Origin: Cytophagales bacterium UBA2561
GTDB taxonomy: Bacteria > Bacteroidota > Bacteroidia > Cytophagales > Thermoflexibacteraceae
NCBI GenBank assembly: GCA_002340355.1
Contig: DDLX01000015.1
Coordinates: 1-64,000, forward strand
DNA: 64,000 nt
Direction of reading: 5' to 3'
The translations under genes were made by a program, and so were the position numbers. Below the pieces are notes generated by a model, which saw only the letters and a list, made by a program, of their open reading frames with translations, searched no databases and was not told the origin of the DNA. How positions within the stretch are numbered: position 1 is the first letter of the stretch; each line of letters begins with the position of its first letter. Below are positions 10,203 through 19,008 of this stretch, one piece after another.

Positions 10203-10460
10203 ATGAAAAATACGAAAAGTAAACTCAAAAAACTAGAAGCTATCTTCGAAGAAATTGGCTATGAAGTACGTTATGAAAAAGGAAACTTTCAGGCGGGGTA
10301 CTGTTTAGTCAATCACCAAAAAACAGCATTAATTAATAAATTTGCTACTCTAGATGGAAAAATTAATTGTTTAGTTGAAATTCTACAAGAAATCCAACCA
10401 CTACCCCAAGAACTCTCCGAAAAAAACCAAAAGATAGTTCAAAAATTGATAAGTGAATAA
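10203..10460 (+). CDS. Small conserved hypothetical protein
   Basis: An 85-residue protein starting MKNTKSKLKKLEAIFEE. The ATG at 10203 is preferred over a TTG 30 bases upstream, which would place the start inside the hairpin arm. The sequence (GYEVRYEKGNFQAGYCLV, then INKFATLDGKINCLVEIL) looks like short alpha/beta proteins common in Bacteroidota. I recall such genes but not a function. It lies between a CheY-like gene and a ROK kinase with its own spacing on both sides. Confidence 0.7.
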   Translation: MKNTKSKLKKLEAIFEEIGYEVRYEKGNFQAGYCLVNHQKTALINKFATLDGKINCLVEILQEIQPLPQELSEKNQKIVQKLISE

Positions 10461-10567
10461 TTCTCTGTTTGCTTTCTAAGAATCATCTTATTGTTTCCTT
10501 TTTATTGCTTTCCTGAAAAAAACCTAAATTTTGTCTTATTATAAATAGAAAATCTTACAAAAAATCT

Positions 10568-11548
10568 ATGGAAACAGATATTGTAATTGGTATTGATATC
10601 GGAGGAACATTTACAAAATATGGTTTGGTTAATCGAATGGGTGAAGTTATGGGTGAAAATGCCATGCCTACTAAATCCGAAGAACCAATTGATTCTTTTT
10701 TGGAACGTCTCCAAAGTAATTTGGATGGTTTGATAAATGAAATCGGAACAACTGCTATTAAAGGAATTGGTATCGGTGCGCCTAACGCTAATTTTTATTC
10801 AGGAAATATCGAAAAAGCCCCTAATTTAGGTTGGAAAGGAATTGTTCCTTTGCGAAAATTAATACAAGACATATATGATTTACCTGTTTTCATAACTAAT
10901 GATGCAAATGCGGCGGCAATTGGGGAAATGCGTTATGGTATTGCTCAAAATATGCAAAACTTTGTTATGATTACACTGGGCACAGGTCTGGGAAGTGGAA
11001 TCGTGGTTAATGGACAATTGGTTTATGGGGCAGATGGTTTTGCAGGTGAAATTGGACATACTTTAGTACATGGTCGGCATCGGATCGGTGGATTTGGGCG
11101 CAGAGGGGTGTTAGAAAGTTATGTTTCGGTAACGGGTTTGAAACGAACAGCCTTCAAGATGATGGCAGATATGGTTGAACCGAGCGAATTACGAGATATT
11201 AGTTTCAATCACTTGACGGGTGTGATGGTGACTCAAGCGGCATTACGGGGAGATCCCGTTGCGATTGCGACTTATGAATATACAGGGATGATTCTTGGTG
11301 AGGCACTTGCCAATACTGTAGCTCATTTAAGCCCTGAAGCAATTATTTTGTTTGGTGGATTGACTAAGGCAGGAAAATATTTACTTGAACCTGCTCAAAA
11401 ACATTTGGAAATCAATTTATTACCTATTTATCAAAATAAAATCAAACTTATTTTATCTGGATTACAAGATAAAAATGTAGCTGTTTTAGGAGCTGCTTCT
11501 CTGGTTTGGGAAGAGTTAGATAAATTGGAGAAAAAGACAAAATACTAG
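10568..11548 (+). CDS. ROK-family sugar kinase with degenerate zinc motif
   Basis: Cytosolic sugar kinase of the ROK family, likely a glucokinase, making sugar 6-phosphate with ATP. Visible are the phosphate loop DIGGT (D10), catalytic D112 in ITNDANAAA, LGTGLGSG (137-144) and EIGH (161-164), whose H164 is the usual zinc ligand. The family's cysteine cluster CxCGxxGC is replaced by G174-G-F176-G-R-R-G-V181, so all three cysteines are gone while the flanking residues (RRG, LESY) are kept. The fold seems otherwise complete at 326 residues. Either zinc is dispensable here or it is bound differently. Substrate is inferred only. Confidence 0.9.
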   Translation: METDIVIGIDIGGTFTKYGLVNRMGEVMGENAMPTKSEEPIDSFLERLQSNLDGLINEIGTTAIKGIGIGAPNANFYSGNIEKAPNLGWKGIVPLRKLIQDIYDLPVFITNDANAAAIGEMRYGIAQNMQNFVMITLGTGLGSGIVVNGQLVYGADGFAGEIGHTLVHGRHRIGGFGRRGVLESYVSVTGLKRTAFKMMADMVEPSELRDISFNHLTGVMVTQAALRGDPVAIATYEYTGMILGEALANTVAHLSPEAIILFGGLTKAGKYLLEPAQKHLEINLLPIYQNKIKLILSGLQDKNVAVLGAASLVWEELDKLEKKTKY

Positions 11549-11632
11549 CAAAAGAGCCAAAAATTTTAGTAGTTTTCAGTCGTTACTATTGGTAACAAAT
11601 GAATTCAAAAATGGCTTTTATCCGATTATCCA

Positions 11633-13087
11633 ATGAAAAAAATGACGCTTACTTTTTGTGTGTTATGGCTCACATTTAGTGCATTCGGGCAGAATAAAAA
11701 ATATTACTTTGAGCAGGGAATGGCTTATTTCAAAAAAGGACATTACGCCCAAGCTATTACTAATTTTAATCAAGTCTTAAAACAAACGCCTATTGCTGAA
11801 GTCTATATGAATCGGGGGATTGCTCACGAAAGATTAGGCAATTATGAACAGGCACTTGATGACTATGAAAATGCCAAAATAAACGACAAGAAAAAAAAGT
11901 TAAATAAAAAATATCATTACAATTCGGCGAATGTCTATGTAGCTCTGGAAGAATATCAAGAGGCTATCAAACATTACACTACAATTATTAAACGATATGA
12001 CCGCCAAGACTACAAAGTTTATTTTAATCGAGGCATTGCTTGGCAAGGGCTAAAATTGAATCTCAGAGCTTTAAAGGACTATCAAACGGTTATTCGAATT
12101 AATAGAAACTTTAAGCAAGCCTATCTCCAAAAAGGCGAAATTTTGCAAGGTATGGGCAAAACAGATGAAGCCCTTGCCGACTATAACAAAGCCATTCAAT
12201 TGGATGCTACATATGTCCAAGCTTATCTGAAACGGGCAAATTTGTATCAAAATAGGGGTAAAATTTCAGAAGCTCTCACCGATTATAATATGGTTTTGAA
12301 ATTACAACCTAAAAATGTAATTGCCCTTCATGCCAGAGCCAGATTATTTTTAGCGGATAAACAGTTAGAGGGAGCATTGCAAGATTATTCAACATTAATT
12401 CAAATTAACTCGAAGGATATCAGAGCTTTACATAAAAGAGCTTTTATTTATATGCAAACTGAAAAATTGCCAGAGGCTCATCAAGATTATTCAGCAATTT
12501 TGACTAATGAGCCTAATGATCTTATGGCTCGCATGAATCGAGGAATTTTGAATCGAATTTTAAAACATTATCCTGAAGCGATAGCCGATTTAACTAAATT
12601 TATGCAGTCGGGAAATAAGGAGGAAAAAGTATTTTTAAATCGGGCGTTGGCATATCGAAAATTAGGCAAAAATATGGAAGCTCTCCGAGATTATGATTCT
12701 TTAATTCAACGCAATCCAAAACAAGCTGATTATTATAATAATCGGGGATTTGTGAAAATGAAACTTCAAAAATATGCCGAAGCTGTTCAAGATTTTGATA
12801 AAGCTATCAAATTAAATCCTCAATTTGGTTATGCCTATAACAATCGGGGAAGGGCAAAATACCATCTCAAAAATTATCGTCCTGCTTTGGATGATTGTTA
12901 TGAAGCCCTAAAATACAATCAAAAAAATGCGTTTTGTTTGCACAATATTGGGTTGATCAAATGGGCAATGGGGCAAGAACAAGAAGCCTTAGTTATGTTT
13001 AATCAAGCCTTAGCGATTATTCCAAATAATACTGAATTTCAGCAAAGTAAGTCAAAATTAAAAAGCAAACTGAATAAAAACGATTGA
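11633..13087 (+). CDS. Secreted TPR-repeat protein
   Basis: A 484-residue protein with a signal peptide (cleavage near AFGQ, residue 20) followed almost entirely by tetratricopeptide repeats, about twelve units of roughly 34 residues. They show the usual alternating pattern, for example AIKLNPQFGYAYNNRG. It is therefore a periplasmic or surface scaffold for protein-protein contacts, with no catalytic domain visible. It ends 17 bases before the next gene and may be co-transcribed with it. Confidence 0.85.
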   Translation: MKKMTLTFCVLWLTFSAFGQNKKYYFEQGMAYFKKGHYAQAITNFNQVLKQTPIAEVYMNRGIAHERLGNYEQALDDYENAKINDKKKKLNKKYHYNSANVYVALEEYQEAIKHYTTIIKRYDRQDYKVYFNRGIAWQGLKLNLRALKDYQTVIRINRNFKQAYLQKGEILQGMGKTDEALADYNKAIQLDATYVQAYLKRANLYQNRGKISEALTDYNMVLKLQPKNVIALHARARLFLADKQLEGALQDYSTLIQINSKDIRALHKRAFIYMQTEKLPEAHQDYSAILTNEPNDLMARMNRGILNRILKHYPEAIADLTKFMQSGNKEEKVFLNRALAYRKLGKNMEALRDYDSLIQRNPKQADYYNNRGFVKMKLQKYAEAVQDFDKAIKLNPQFGYAYNNRGRAKYHLKNYRPALDDCYEALKYNQKNAFCLHNIGLIKWAMGQEQEALVMFNQALAIIPNNTEFQQSKSKLKSKLNKND

Positions 13088-13104
13088 ATTAATATTCATA
13101 AAAT

Positions 13105-14364
13105 ATGAAAGAATTTTTCGAAAATAATAAAAATAGCATTCAAGAAGAGTGGAATGTTAAAGGGGAGAAGTATGCTACCGAAATTAATGAAATGGTTGAG
13201 TTTGGGGAAAAGAATGGCTGGGAAAATTGGGAAGGAAAAGAACCTGAAGATAATAGAGCGCATTTAGGAGATGAAATAGTTGCACTTCTACAAAAGGCAA
13301 ATTTGGAAAATAAAGTAAAAGAATTTAGGCTTAGTTTTCCACCTGCTCATGCTCCTTTGATAAAATTTTTTGAGAAAAAAGGACAAACAATTGAACAGAT
13401 TTATTTCATTGAAAACGAGAAAATTGTATTTCTAATAGGAACAGCCTATCAAAAAAGACAAGCCTATATCTTGGATGGAGATAAAGTCACAAAACTGGAG
13501 GAAGCAATTGATGCGATTGGTAAAGCAAAGAAAGGAAATATATTTGCCGTTCAGATTGGAAATAAAATCATTACCACAAAAGGGTGGCAAGGGGAAATAA
13601 TTGCCGAATTTGAAATAAAAGATGAAAGGGGAACTGGGATTACTCAATTAACTCCGTTTAATGATGGGTTAAAGATTTTGTCAGTTACGAGTGAAGGTAT
13701 TTATATAATCTCTGAAAATCAGGAAATTATGATTCATCCAGAGCCTGACTTGGAAGATCAGGAGTGGGATTCAAATATAGCTATGGAAAATGCAACGATA
13801 TCAAATAATAATGAATTTATCGTAGTAGGAGACCAAAATTCAAACCATAGAGTTTTGGATATGAATGGGAGTCAAATTGGAGAGATTGGAGCGCAATCTG
13901 CATATGCTCACTTTTGTCTTTTTTCAGAAGATGATAATCAGCTAATTACAAATTCTTGTCATTTTTATAACGGAATGACAATCGCTGTTCAGGCGAATAA
14001 ATTGGATGGAATAAAAATTGAAGCGTGGGAAGACAGCTCAACTTATATAACGATTGACAATGATATGAGGGTGTACTGTGGAATTGCTTATGAGGATTAC
14101 TATATTTTGGGAGATGCTTATGGTTATATCAAAGCCATTGATAAAAATGGAATCTTAAAATGGAGGCATTTTTTGGGTTCGACAATTGGTGGGATAGCTA
14201 TCTCTGAAGACCAAAAAACGTTATGGGTGGCTTCTTGTACAGGAATGATTCATAAATTAAGGCTTGGGGAAGGACACCGAGATAAACATACTATTGGAAA
14301 TGCAAATCATTATGAAGACTTTAGATTAATTGCTTGGAAAGATGAACCTATAATGAAGTGGTGA
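13105..14364 (+). CDS. Acidic beta-propeller-like protein, unknown function
   Basis: I do not recognise a family. The 419 residues lack a signal peptide and membrane helices, so it is probably cytosolic. Residues about 1-95 are helical and charged (ENWEGKEPEDNRAHLGDEIV). From about 100 onward the sequence is a series of short strands with phrases such as KTLWVASCTGMIHKL and DYYILGDAYGYIKAIDKNG, typical of WD40/PQQ-like propellers. The codon use is richer in GGG and GAA than in its neighbours. Such helical-plus-propeller proteins are sometimes immunity or accessory proteins of toxins, but no partner is present here. Confidence 0.65.
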   Translation: MKEFFENNKNSIQEEWNVKGEKYATEINEMVEFGEKNGWENWEGKEPEDNRAHLGDEIVALLQKANLENKVKEFRLSFPPAHAPLIKFFEKKGQTIEQIYFIENEKIVFLIGTAYQKRQAYILDGDKVTKLEEAIDAIGKAKKGNIFAVQIGNKIITTKGWQGEIIAEFEIKDERGTGITQLTPFNDGLKILSVTSEGIYIISENQEIMIHPEPDLEDQEWDSNIAMENATISNNNEFIVVGDQNSNHRVLDMNGSQIGEIGAQSAYAHFCLFSEDDNQLITNSCHFYNGMTIAVQANKLDGIKIEAWEDSSTYITIDNDMRVYCGIAYEDYYILGDAYGYIKAIDKNGILKWRHFLGSTIGGIAISEDQKTLWVASCTGMIHKLRLGEGHRDKHTIGNANHYEDFRLIAWKDEPIMKW

Positions 14365-14473
14365 AAACTTTAAAGGGGATATTATTGATAGAATATATTT
14401 TTCTTAGAAAAACTTATTGAAAATACACGAAAGAAAAATACGATAGAATTAAGATAGTGCGAACCAAAAATAA

Positions 14474-14496
14474 CCTCTAAATTTGAGGCGTTTTTT
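14474..14496 (+). terminator. Weak candidate terminator
   Basis: CCTC (14474-14477) pairs with GAGG (14485-14488), with partial inner pairing, and a run of six T follows shortly after. It lies about 110 bases after the propeller-like gene and just before pabB. The stem is short, so confidence is low. Confidence 0.3.
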
Positions 14497-14519
14497 AAAG
14501 CAAGGTAGTTTTGAGATAC

Positions 14520-15518
14520 ATGAAACGCACATCATTTGATTTTTTTGAGCGACTGAATCAATTTGGGAAAACGAAGACTCCGTTTGTTTTCTTAATTGAT
14601 TTTCAGCAAAAAATGCCTATCGTATTTCCACTTTCCGAAGTCAAGCCCAATCAACTTTTATTTGATTTTAACGGTTTTCGAAATACAGAATCTATTCAAA
14701 AATTTTACCGAAAGAAAAGCACTGAAATTCGGCTTGAAAAATTTCCTGTTTCCTTTTCGACTTATGAAAAATCCTTTCAAATTGTTCAAGAACATTTGCG
14801 ATATGGCAACTCATATTTGGTCAATTTAACCTTTCCCACATCCATAAAAATCAATGCTGATTTAAAGACTATTTTCCATCAAACACAAGCCAAATATAAA
14901 GTTTGGTTTCGAGGAGAATGGGTTTGTTTTTCGCCTGAAACGTTTATTCAGATTCGAGAAAATAAGATTCGAACTTTTCCTATGAAAGGCACTATAAAAA
15001 GTTCGTTACCAAATGCTTATGAACAAATTTTGAAAGACACCAAAGAATTTGCTGAACACGCCACAATTGTCGATTTGTTACGAAATGATTTGAGTCAAAT
15101 AGCTGAAAATGTAAGGGTTAAACGTTTTCGATATGGAGATGAAATTTCAACTGATTCGGGTGAAAATTTACTTCAAATTAGCTCTGAAATTACAGGAAAA
15201 TTGTCTTCAAATTATGCCGAAGATATTGGTACAATTTTACAAAAACTATTGCCTGCGGGTTCAATTTCGGGTGCGCCCAAACCCAAAACAATGACTATTA
15301 TTGAGGAAGCTGAAATTTATGAACGGGGTTTTTATACAGGAATTGCAGGATATTTTGATGGTAAAAATTTGGATACAGGGGTATTAATTCGGTTTATCGA
15401 AAAAACACCTGACGGTTTAATTTTCAAAAGTGGTGGTGGAATTACAGCGCAAAGTGATGTTCGGAAAGAATATCAGGAATTATTGGATAAAGTCTATTTA
15501 CCATTTAAAAAATACTAA
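14520..15518 (+). CDS. pabB: Aminodeoxychorismate synthase component I
   Basis: Converts chorismate plus ammonia to 4-amino-4-deoxychorismate for folate synthesis, working with a PabA amidotransferase not in this window. The chorismate-binding core is visible: PMKGTIKSS (about residue 158, with the lysine that distinguishes ADC synthase from anthranilate synthase), ATIVDLLRNDLSQIA, LLPAGSISGAPKPKTM and SGGGITAQSD near the C terminus. At 332 residues it is the short form that lacks an N-terminal glutamine-amidotransferase-like lobe, common in Bacteroidota. ATG at 14520 is used; a TTG nine bases earlier adds nothing. menE follows after 3 bases. Confidence 0.92.
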   Translation: MKRTSFDFFERLNQFGKTKTPFVFLIDFQQKMPIVFPLSEVKPNQLLFDFNGFRNTESIQKFYRKKSTEIRLEKFPVSFSTYEKSFQIVQEHLRYGNSYLVNLTFPTSIKINADLKTIFHQTQAKYKVWFRGEWVCFSPETFIQIRENKIRTFPMKGTIKSSLPNAYEQILKDTKEFAEHATIVDLLRNDLSQIAENVRVKRFRYGDEISTDSGENLLQISSEITGKLSSNYAEDIGTILQKLLPAGSISGAPKPKTMTIIEEAEIYERGFYTGIAGYFDGKNLDTGVLIRFIEKTPDGLIFKSGGGITAQSDVRKEYQELLDKVYLPFKKY

Positions 15519-15521
15519 AAG

Positions 15522-16610
15522 GTGAAGTTTTATTTACAAAACAAGATTTGGGATAAAAATAAAATCCTTTCTCAAAAGAAATTCAGACCAGATTACTTTG
15601 GACAAACCTTACAATTTTGTCAAGATTGGTTGAAAGGGAAACAAGAATTTGAGTTGCAAACTTCGGGTTCGACAGGAACGCCAAAGCCAATTTTGGTTCA
15701 ACGTTCTCAGATGAAAGCTAGTGCTAAAGCTACCGCTAAAAAACTGAATTTGCAAGCCGAAGATACTGCACTAATTTGTTTGAATACCAATTATATTGCT
15801 GGGAAAATGATGTTAGTTCGAAGTTTGGAAGTGGGAATGAATGCCGTCATTTTTGAACCTCAAGCCAACCCGTTTACTAATTTTTTTCCTGAGAAATTCA
15901 CTTTTACAGCTCTTGTTCCAATGCAGTTACAAAGTATTTTGGAAGATAAATCAGCAATTGAGAAGTTAGAAAAAATGAAGGCGATTTTGGTAGGTGGTGC
16001 GCCCGTAAGTCAGGAATTAGAAATGAAAATTCAATCTCTTTCTGTTCCAATTTATGCCACTTATGGTATGACCGAAACCGTTTCGCATATTGCCCTAAAA
16101 TGTTTGAACGGAAGTCAAAAACAATCTTTTTATGAAACTTTACCCGCCGTCAAAATTGGTCAAGATGAACGAGAATGTTTAACAATTTCTGCCCCAATGA
16201 CTTTGGGTAAAATATTGATTACCAACGACAGAGTATATTTAATTTCGAAAGAAAAATTTGAATGGTTAGGACGAATTGATAACGTCATTAATTCGGGTGG
16301 AATAAAAATTCAGGCAGAAAAAATTGAGGAAATAGCTCTAAAAATTTTAACTAAAATGGGCTTAAAAATGCGGTGCATCACTATCGGAATTCCTGATAAA
16401 AAATTGGGTCAAAAAGTAGTTTTGGTTCTCGAATCAGAAGATTTATCAAGTACGATTCAAGAAGAAATTTATCATCAATTTCAGGAGAAATTAAGTCGTT
16501 ACGAATGTCCAAAATCCATCCAATTTCTATCCAAATTTCCTGAAACACCCACAGGAAAAATTCACCGTTTGGAAATTATCCAAAACCTCAAAATTTCTGA
16601 AATGGCATAA
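15522..16610 (+). CDS. menE: o-Succinylbenzoate-CoA ligase
   Basis: ANL-superfamily adenylating enzyme of menaquinone synthesis: it activates o-succinylbenzoate with ATP and attaches CoA. Motifs in order: phosphate loop TSGSTGTPK (about residues 47-55), YGMTETVSH (about 184-192), GRIDNVINSGG (about 248-258) and the C-terminal lysine motif PTGKIHR. At 362 residues it is a compact form usual in Bacteroidota. It starts with GTG 3 bases after the pabB stop, so translation is probably coupled. The short length and menaquinone context (ubiE in this window) favour MenE over a general acyl-CoA ligase. Confidence 0.88.
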   Translation: MKFYLQNKIWDKNKILSQKKFRPDYFGQTLQFCQDWLKGKQEFELQTSGSTGTPKPILVQRSQMKASAKATAKKLNLQAEDTALICLNTNYIAGKMMLVRSLEVGMNAVIFEPQANPFTNFFPEKFTFTALVPMQLQSILEDKSAIEKLEKMKAILVGGAPVSQELEMKIQSLSVPIYATYGMTETVSHIALKCLNGSQKQSFYETLPAVKIGQDERECLTISAPMTLGKILITNDRVYLISKEKFEWLGRIDNVINSGGIKIQAEKIEEIALKILTKMGLKMRCITIGIPDKKLGQKVVLVLESEDLSSTIQEEIYHQFQEKLSRYECPKSIQFLSKFPETPTGKIHRLEIIQNLKISEMA

Positions 16611-16614
16611 AAAA

Positions 16615-16646
16615 AACTTTGACGAAAATTGAATTTCGCCAAAGTT
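16615..16646. terminator. Bidirectional hairpin between convergent menE and groEL
   Basis: AACTTTGACGAAA (16615-16627) faces TTTCGCCAAAGTT (16634-16646), a 13-bp stem with one A-C mismatch. It is flanked by an A run on the left and T-rich sequence on the right, so it can terminate both transcripts. It belongs to the recurring CTTTGACGA hairpin family. Confidence 0.7.
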
Positions 16647-16686
16647 CTTTGGGTTTATTTTTTGGAAAATGTTTTAGGGAAATGGC

Positions 16687-18333
16687 TTACATCATGCCAC
16701 CCATTCCGCCCATACCACCCATTCCACCCGGAGGCATTGGAGGCATTGCACCACCTTCTTCAGGTTCATCAACTACCAAGCATTCCGTAGTTAAAAGCAT
16801 AGAAGCGATTGAAGCGGCATTTTCTAAAGCTAATCGAGTTACTTTAGTTGGGTCAATTACACCTGCACCAATCAAGTTTTCGTATTTGTCTTCACGAGCG
16901 TTGTAACCAAAATCCGCTTCGCCTTCTTTGACTTTTTGTACAACAACTGCACCTTCACCACCTGCGTTTGCTACGATAGTTCGCAATGGAGCTTCTAAAG
17001 CCGTTCGGACGATATTGATACCTGTTGCTTGGTCTTCATTTTCAACCTCTACTTGGTCTAATGTTTCGATAGTACGCAATAAAGCGACACCACCACCAGC
17101 AACAACACCTTCTTGAACAGCCGCACGAGTTGCATGCAAAGCATCATCAACACGGTCTTTTTTCTCTTTCATCTCAACTTCAGTAGCTGCACCAATGTAG
17201 AGAATCGCAACGCCACCAGACAATTTAGCCAATCGCTCTTGGAGCTTTTCACGGTCATAGTCCGAAGTAGTCGTTTCGATTTGTGCTTTGATTTCGCTTA
17301 CACGAGCTTCGATAACAGCAGGCTCACCAGAACCATTAACGATAGTGGTATTGTCTTTGTCAATATTCACTTTTTCGGCTGTTCCGAGATAGTCAAGTGT
17401 AGCATTTTCTAATTTATAACCTTGTTCTTCGGAAATAACTGTACCACCAGTCAAAACAGCGATATCTTGGAGCATTGCTTTTCTACGGTCACCAAACCCT
17501 GGGGCTTTGATAGCCGCAACCCGCAAAGCACCACGAATTTTGTTTACAACTAAAGTAGCTAATGCTTCACCGTCGATATCTTCGGCAATAATCAAAAGAG
17601 GCTTACCAGTTTGAGCCGTAGCTTCAAGGATAGGCAACAATTCCTTCATCGCAGAGATTTTCTTCTCATAAATTAGGATGAGTGGAGTTTCTAAAGTTGC
17701 TTCCATTTTTTCCGTATCAGTAACGAAATAAGGAGACAAATAACCTCGGTCAAACTGCATTCCTTCTACAGTTTTAACCTCAGTTTCAGTACCTTTAGCT
17801 TCTTCTACGGTGATTACGCCATCTTTTCCGACTTTATCCATTGCATTGGCAATCATATTACCAATTTCTTTGTCATTGTTTGCCGAAATAGTAGCTACTT
17901 GAGCAATTTCCTCAGAAGAACTAATAACTTTAGATTGTGCTTTCAAGTTAGAGATAACTTGAGCTACTGCCTTATCGATACCTCGTTTCAAATCCATTGG
18001 ATTCGCACCAGCCGCTACGTTTTTGATTCCGCTTGCATAAAGAGCTTGTGCCAAAACAGTCGCAGTAGTAGTTCCGTCACCTGCGTTATCAGCAGTTTTA
18101 GAAGCTACTTCTTTTACGAGCTGTGCGCCCATGTTTTCAACAGGGTCACTTAATTCGATTTCTTTGGCAACTGATACACCATCTTTAGTTACGGCAGGTG
18201 CGCCAAATTTTTTGTCAATTAACACATTACGACCCTTAGGACCTAATGTTACTTTTACTGCATCTGCCAAAGCATCTACACCTTTTCGGAGTTGGTCTCG
18301 TGCTTCAGTATCAAAAATTATATTCTTTGCCAT
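16687..18333 (-). CDS. groEL: Chaperonin GroEL (Hsp60)
   Basis: Large subunit of the ATP-driven folding chamber. The 548 residues are collinear with the family, with KFGAPAVTKDGVSVAKEI near 43-60, the ATP-site motif GDGTTTATVLAQAL near 86-99, GYLSPYFVTD near 200 and the flexible glycine-methionine tail (GGMGGMGGMGGMM). It is transcribed with groES upstream; the 110-base spacer between them holds no gene. Several long open frames on the opposite strand are shadows. Confidence 0.99.
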   Translation of the reverse strand: MAKNIIFDTEARDQLRKGVDALADAVKVTLGPKGRNVLIDKKFGAPAVTKDGVSVAKEIELSDPVENMGAQLVKEVASKTADNAGDGTTTATVLAQALYASGIKNVAAGANPMDLKRGIDKAVAQVISNLKAQSKVISSSEEIAQVATISANNDKEIGNMIANAMDKVGKDGVITVEEAKGTETEVKTVEGMQFDRGYLSPYFVTDTEKMEATLETPLILIYEKKISAMKELLPILEATAQTGKPLLIIAEDIDGEALATLVVNKIRGALRVAAIKAPGFGDRRKAMLQDIAVLTGGTVISEEQGYKLENATLDYLGTAEKVNIDKDNTTIVNGSGEPAVIEARVSEIKAQIETTTSDYDREKLQERLAKLSGGVAILYIGAATEVEMKEKKDRVDDALHATRAAVQEGVVAGGGVALLRTIETLDQVEVENEDQATGINIVRTALEAPLRTIVANAGGEGAVVVQKVKEGEADFGYNAREDKYENLIGAGVIDPTKVTRLALENAASIASMLLTTECLVVDEPEEGGAMPPMPPGGMGGMGGMGGMM

Positions 18334-18443
18334 CGTTTTATTGTTTTTAGAAATGTTACTGAATTCATTTTTTAGTGATGAATTACATCAAGATAAAAAA
18401 TGAAAAGTATCGGAAATTAATTTTTTTTAGAAAATAGAAAAAA

Positions 18444-18725
18444 TTACAGAAGGATTGCAAAAATATCCGACTCACGCATGATGAGATAATCTTTGCCATC
18501 TACATTGATTTCCGTACCCGCATATTTGCCGTACAAAACCGTATTTCCAACTTCAACGGTCAACGGCTCATCTGGCTTCCCAGTACCAATTGCCACTATC
18601 GTACCTCGTTGTGGTTTTTCCTGTGCATTATCAGGGATAATAATACCTGAAGCGGTTTTTTGCTCGGCTGGAGCAGGTTCAACGACCACACGGTCTGCCA
18701 ACGGTTTGATGCTTAATTCAGCCAT
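18444..18725 (-). CDS. groES: Co-chaperonin GroES (Hsp10)
   Basis: The 93-residue lid of the GroEL chamber. The family pattern IKPLADRVVVEPAP at the start, the mobile-loop region ASGIIIPD near 26-33, and VLYGKYAGTEI near 64-74 are all visible. It is the first gene of the groES-groEL operon. No CIRCE inverted repeat is seen upstream. A -24/-12-like sequence lies about 60 bases upstream. Confidence 0.98.
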   Translation of the reverse strand: MAELSIKPLADRVVVEPAPAEQKTASGIIIPDNAQEKPQRGTIVAIGTGKPDEPLTVEVGNTVLYGKYAGTEINVDGKDYLIMRESDIFAILL

Positions 18726-18786
18726 TTGTATTCTAATTTTTTAACGTTTAATAGTTCCTACTTCAATGTCTTTAATTCGCCCCTTG

Positions 18787-18803
18787 TGCATTTTATGTGC
18801 CAA
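18787..18803 (-). promoter_or_regulatory. Candidate sigma-54 type (-24/-12) promoter for groES-groEL
   Basis: Read on the minus strand the bases are TTGGCACATAAAATGCA. The GG and GC dinucleotides are separated by exactly 10 bases, as in the sigma-54 consensus TGGCAC-N5-TTGCA, with one T-to-A change in the -12 box. The predicted transcript start would be about 50 bases before the groES ATG. The match is by eye only, and no sigma-54 activator gene is in the window. The rest of 18726-19008 shows no gene. Confidence 0.35.
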
Positions 18804-19008
18804 GTCTAAAATCTGACATTTTGCAATTCAAAACCTGACAAAGTTGCAGGGATGTTGTCATTCTTTCAAGATTTTTAGGGATACAGGTATCAAAATTGTC
18901 ACTTGTAAGAAAGTAGTTGATGGATACAAGAAATTTTCTTGAAAATGAATAGACTATAGATATCTTATAAAAAAATTCACTTTATAAAATAAATTAGGAA
19001 ATATCCAA

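Noticed and set aside
16928..18403. Several plus-strand open frames opposite groEL
   Set aside because: They are antisense shadows of a strongly conserved gene; residue patterns look like reversed groEL codons and contain no known domain.
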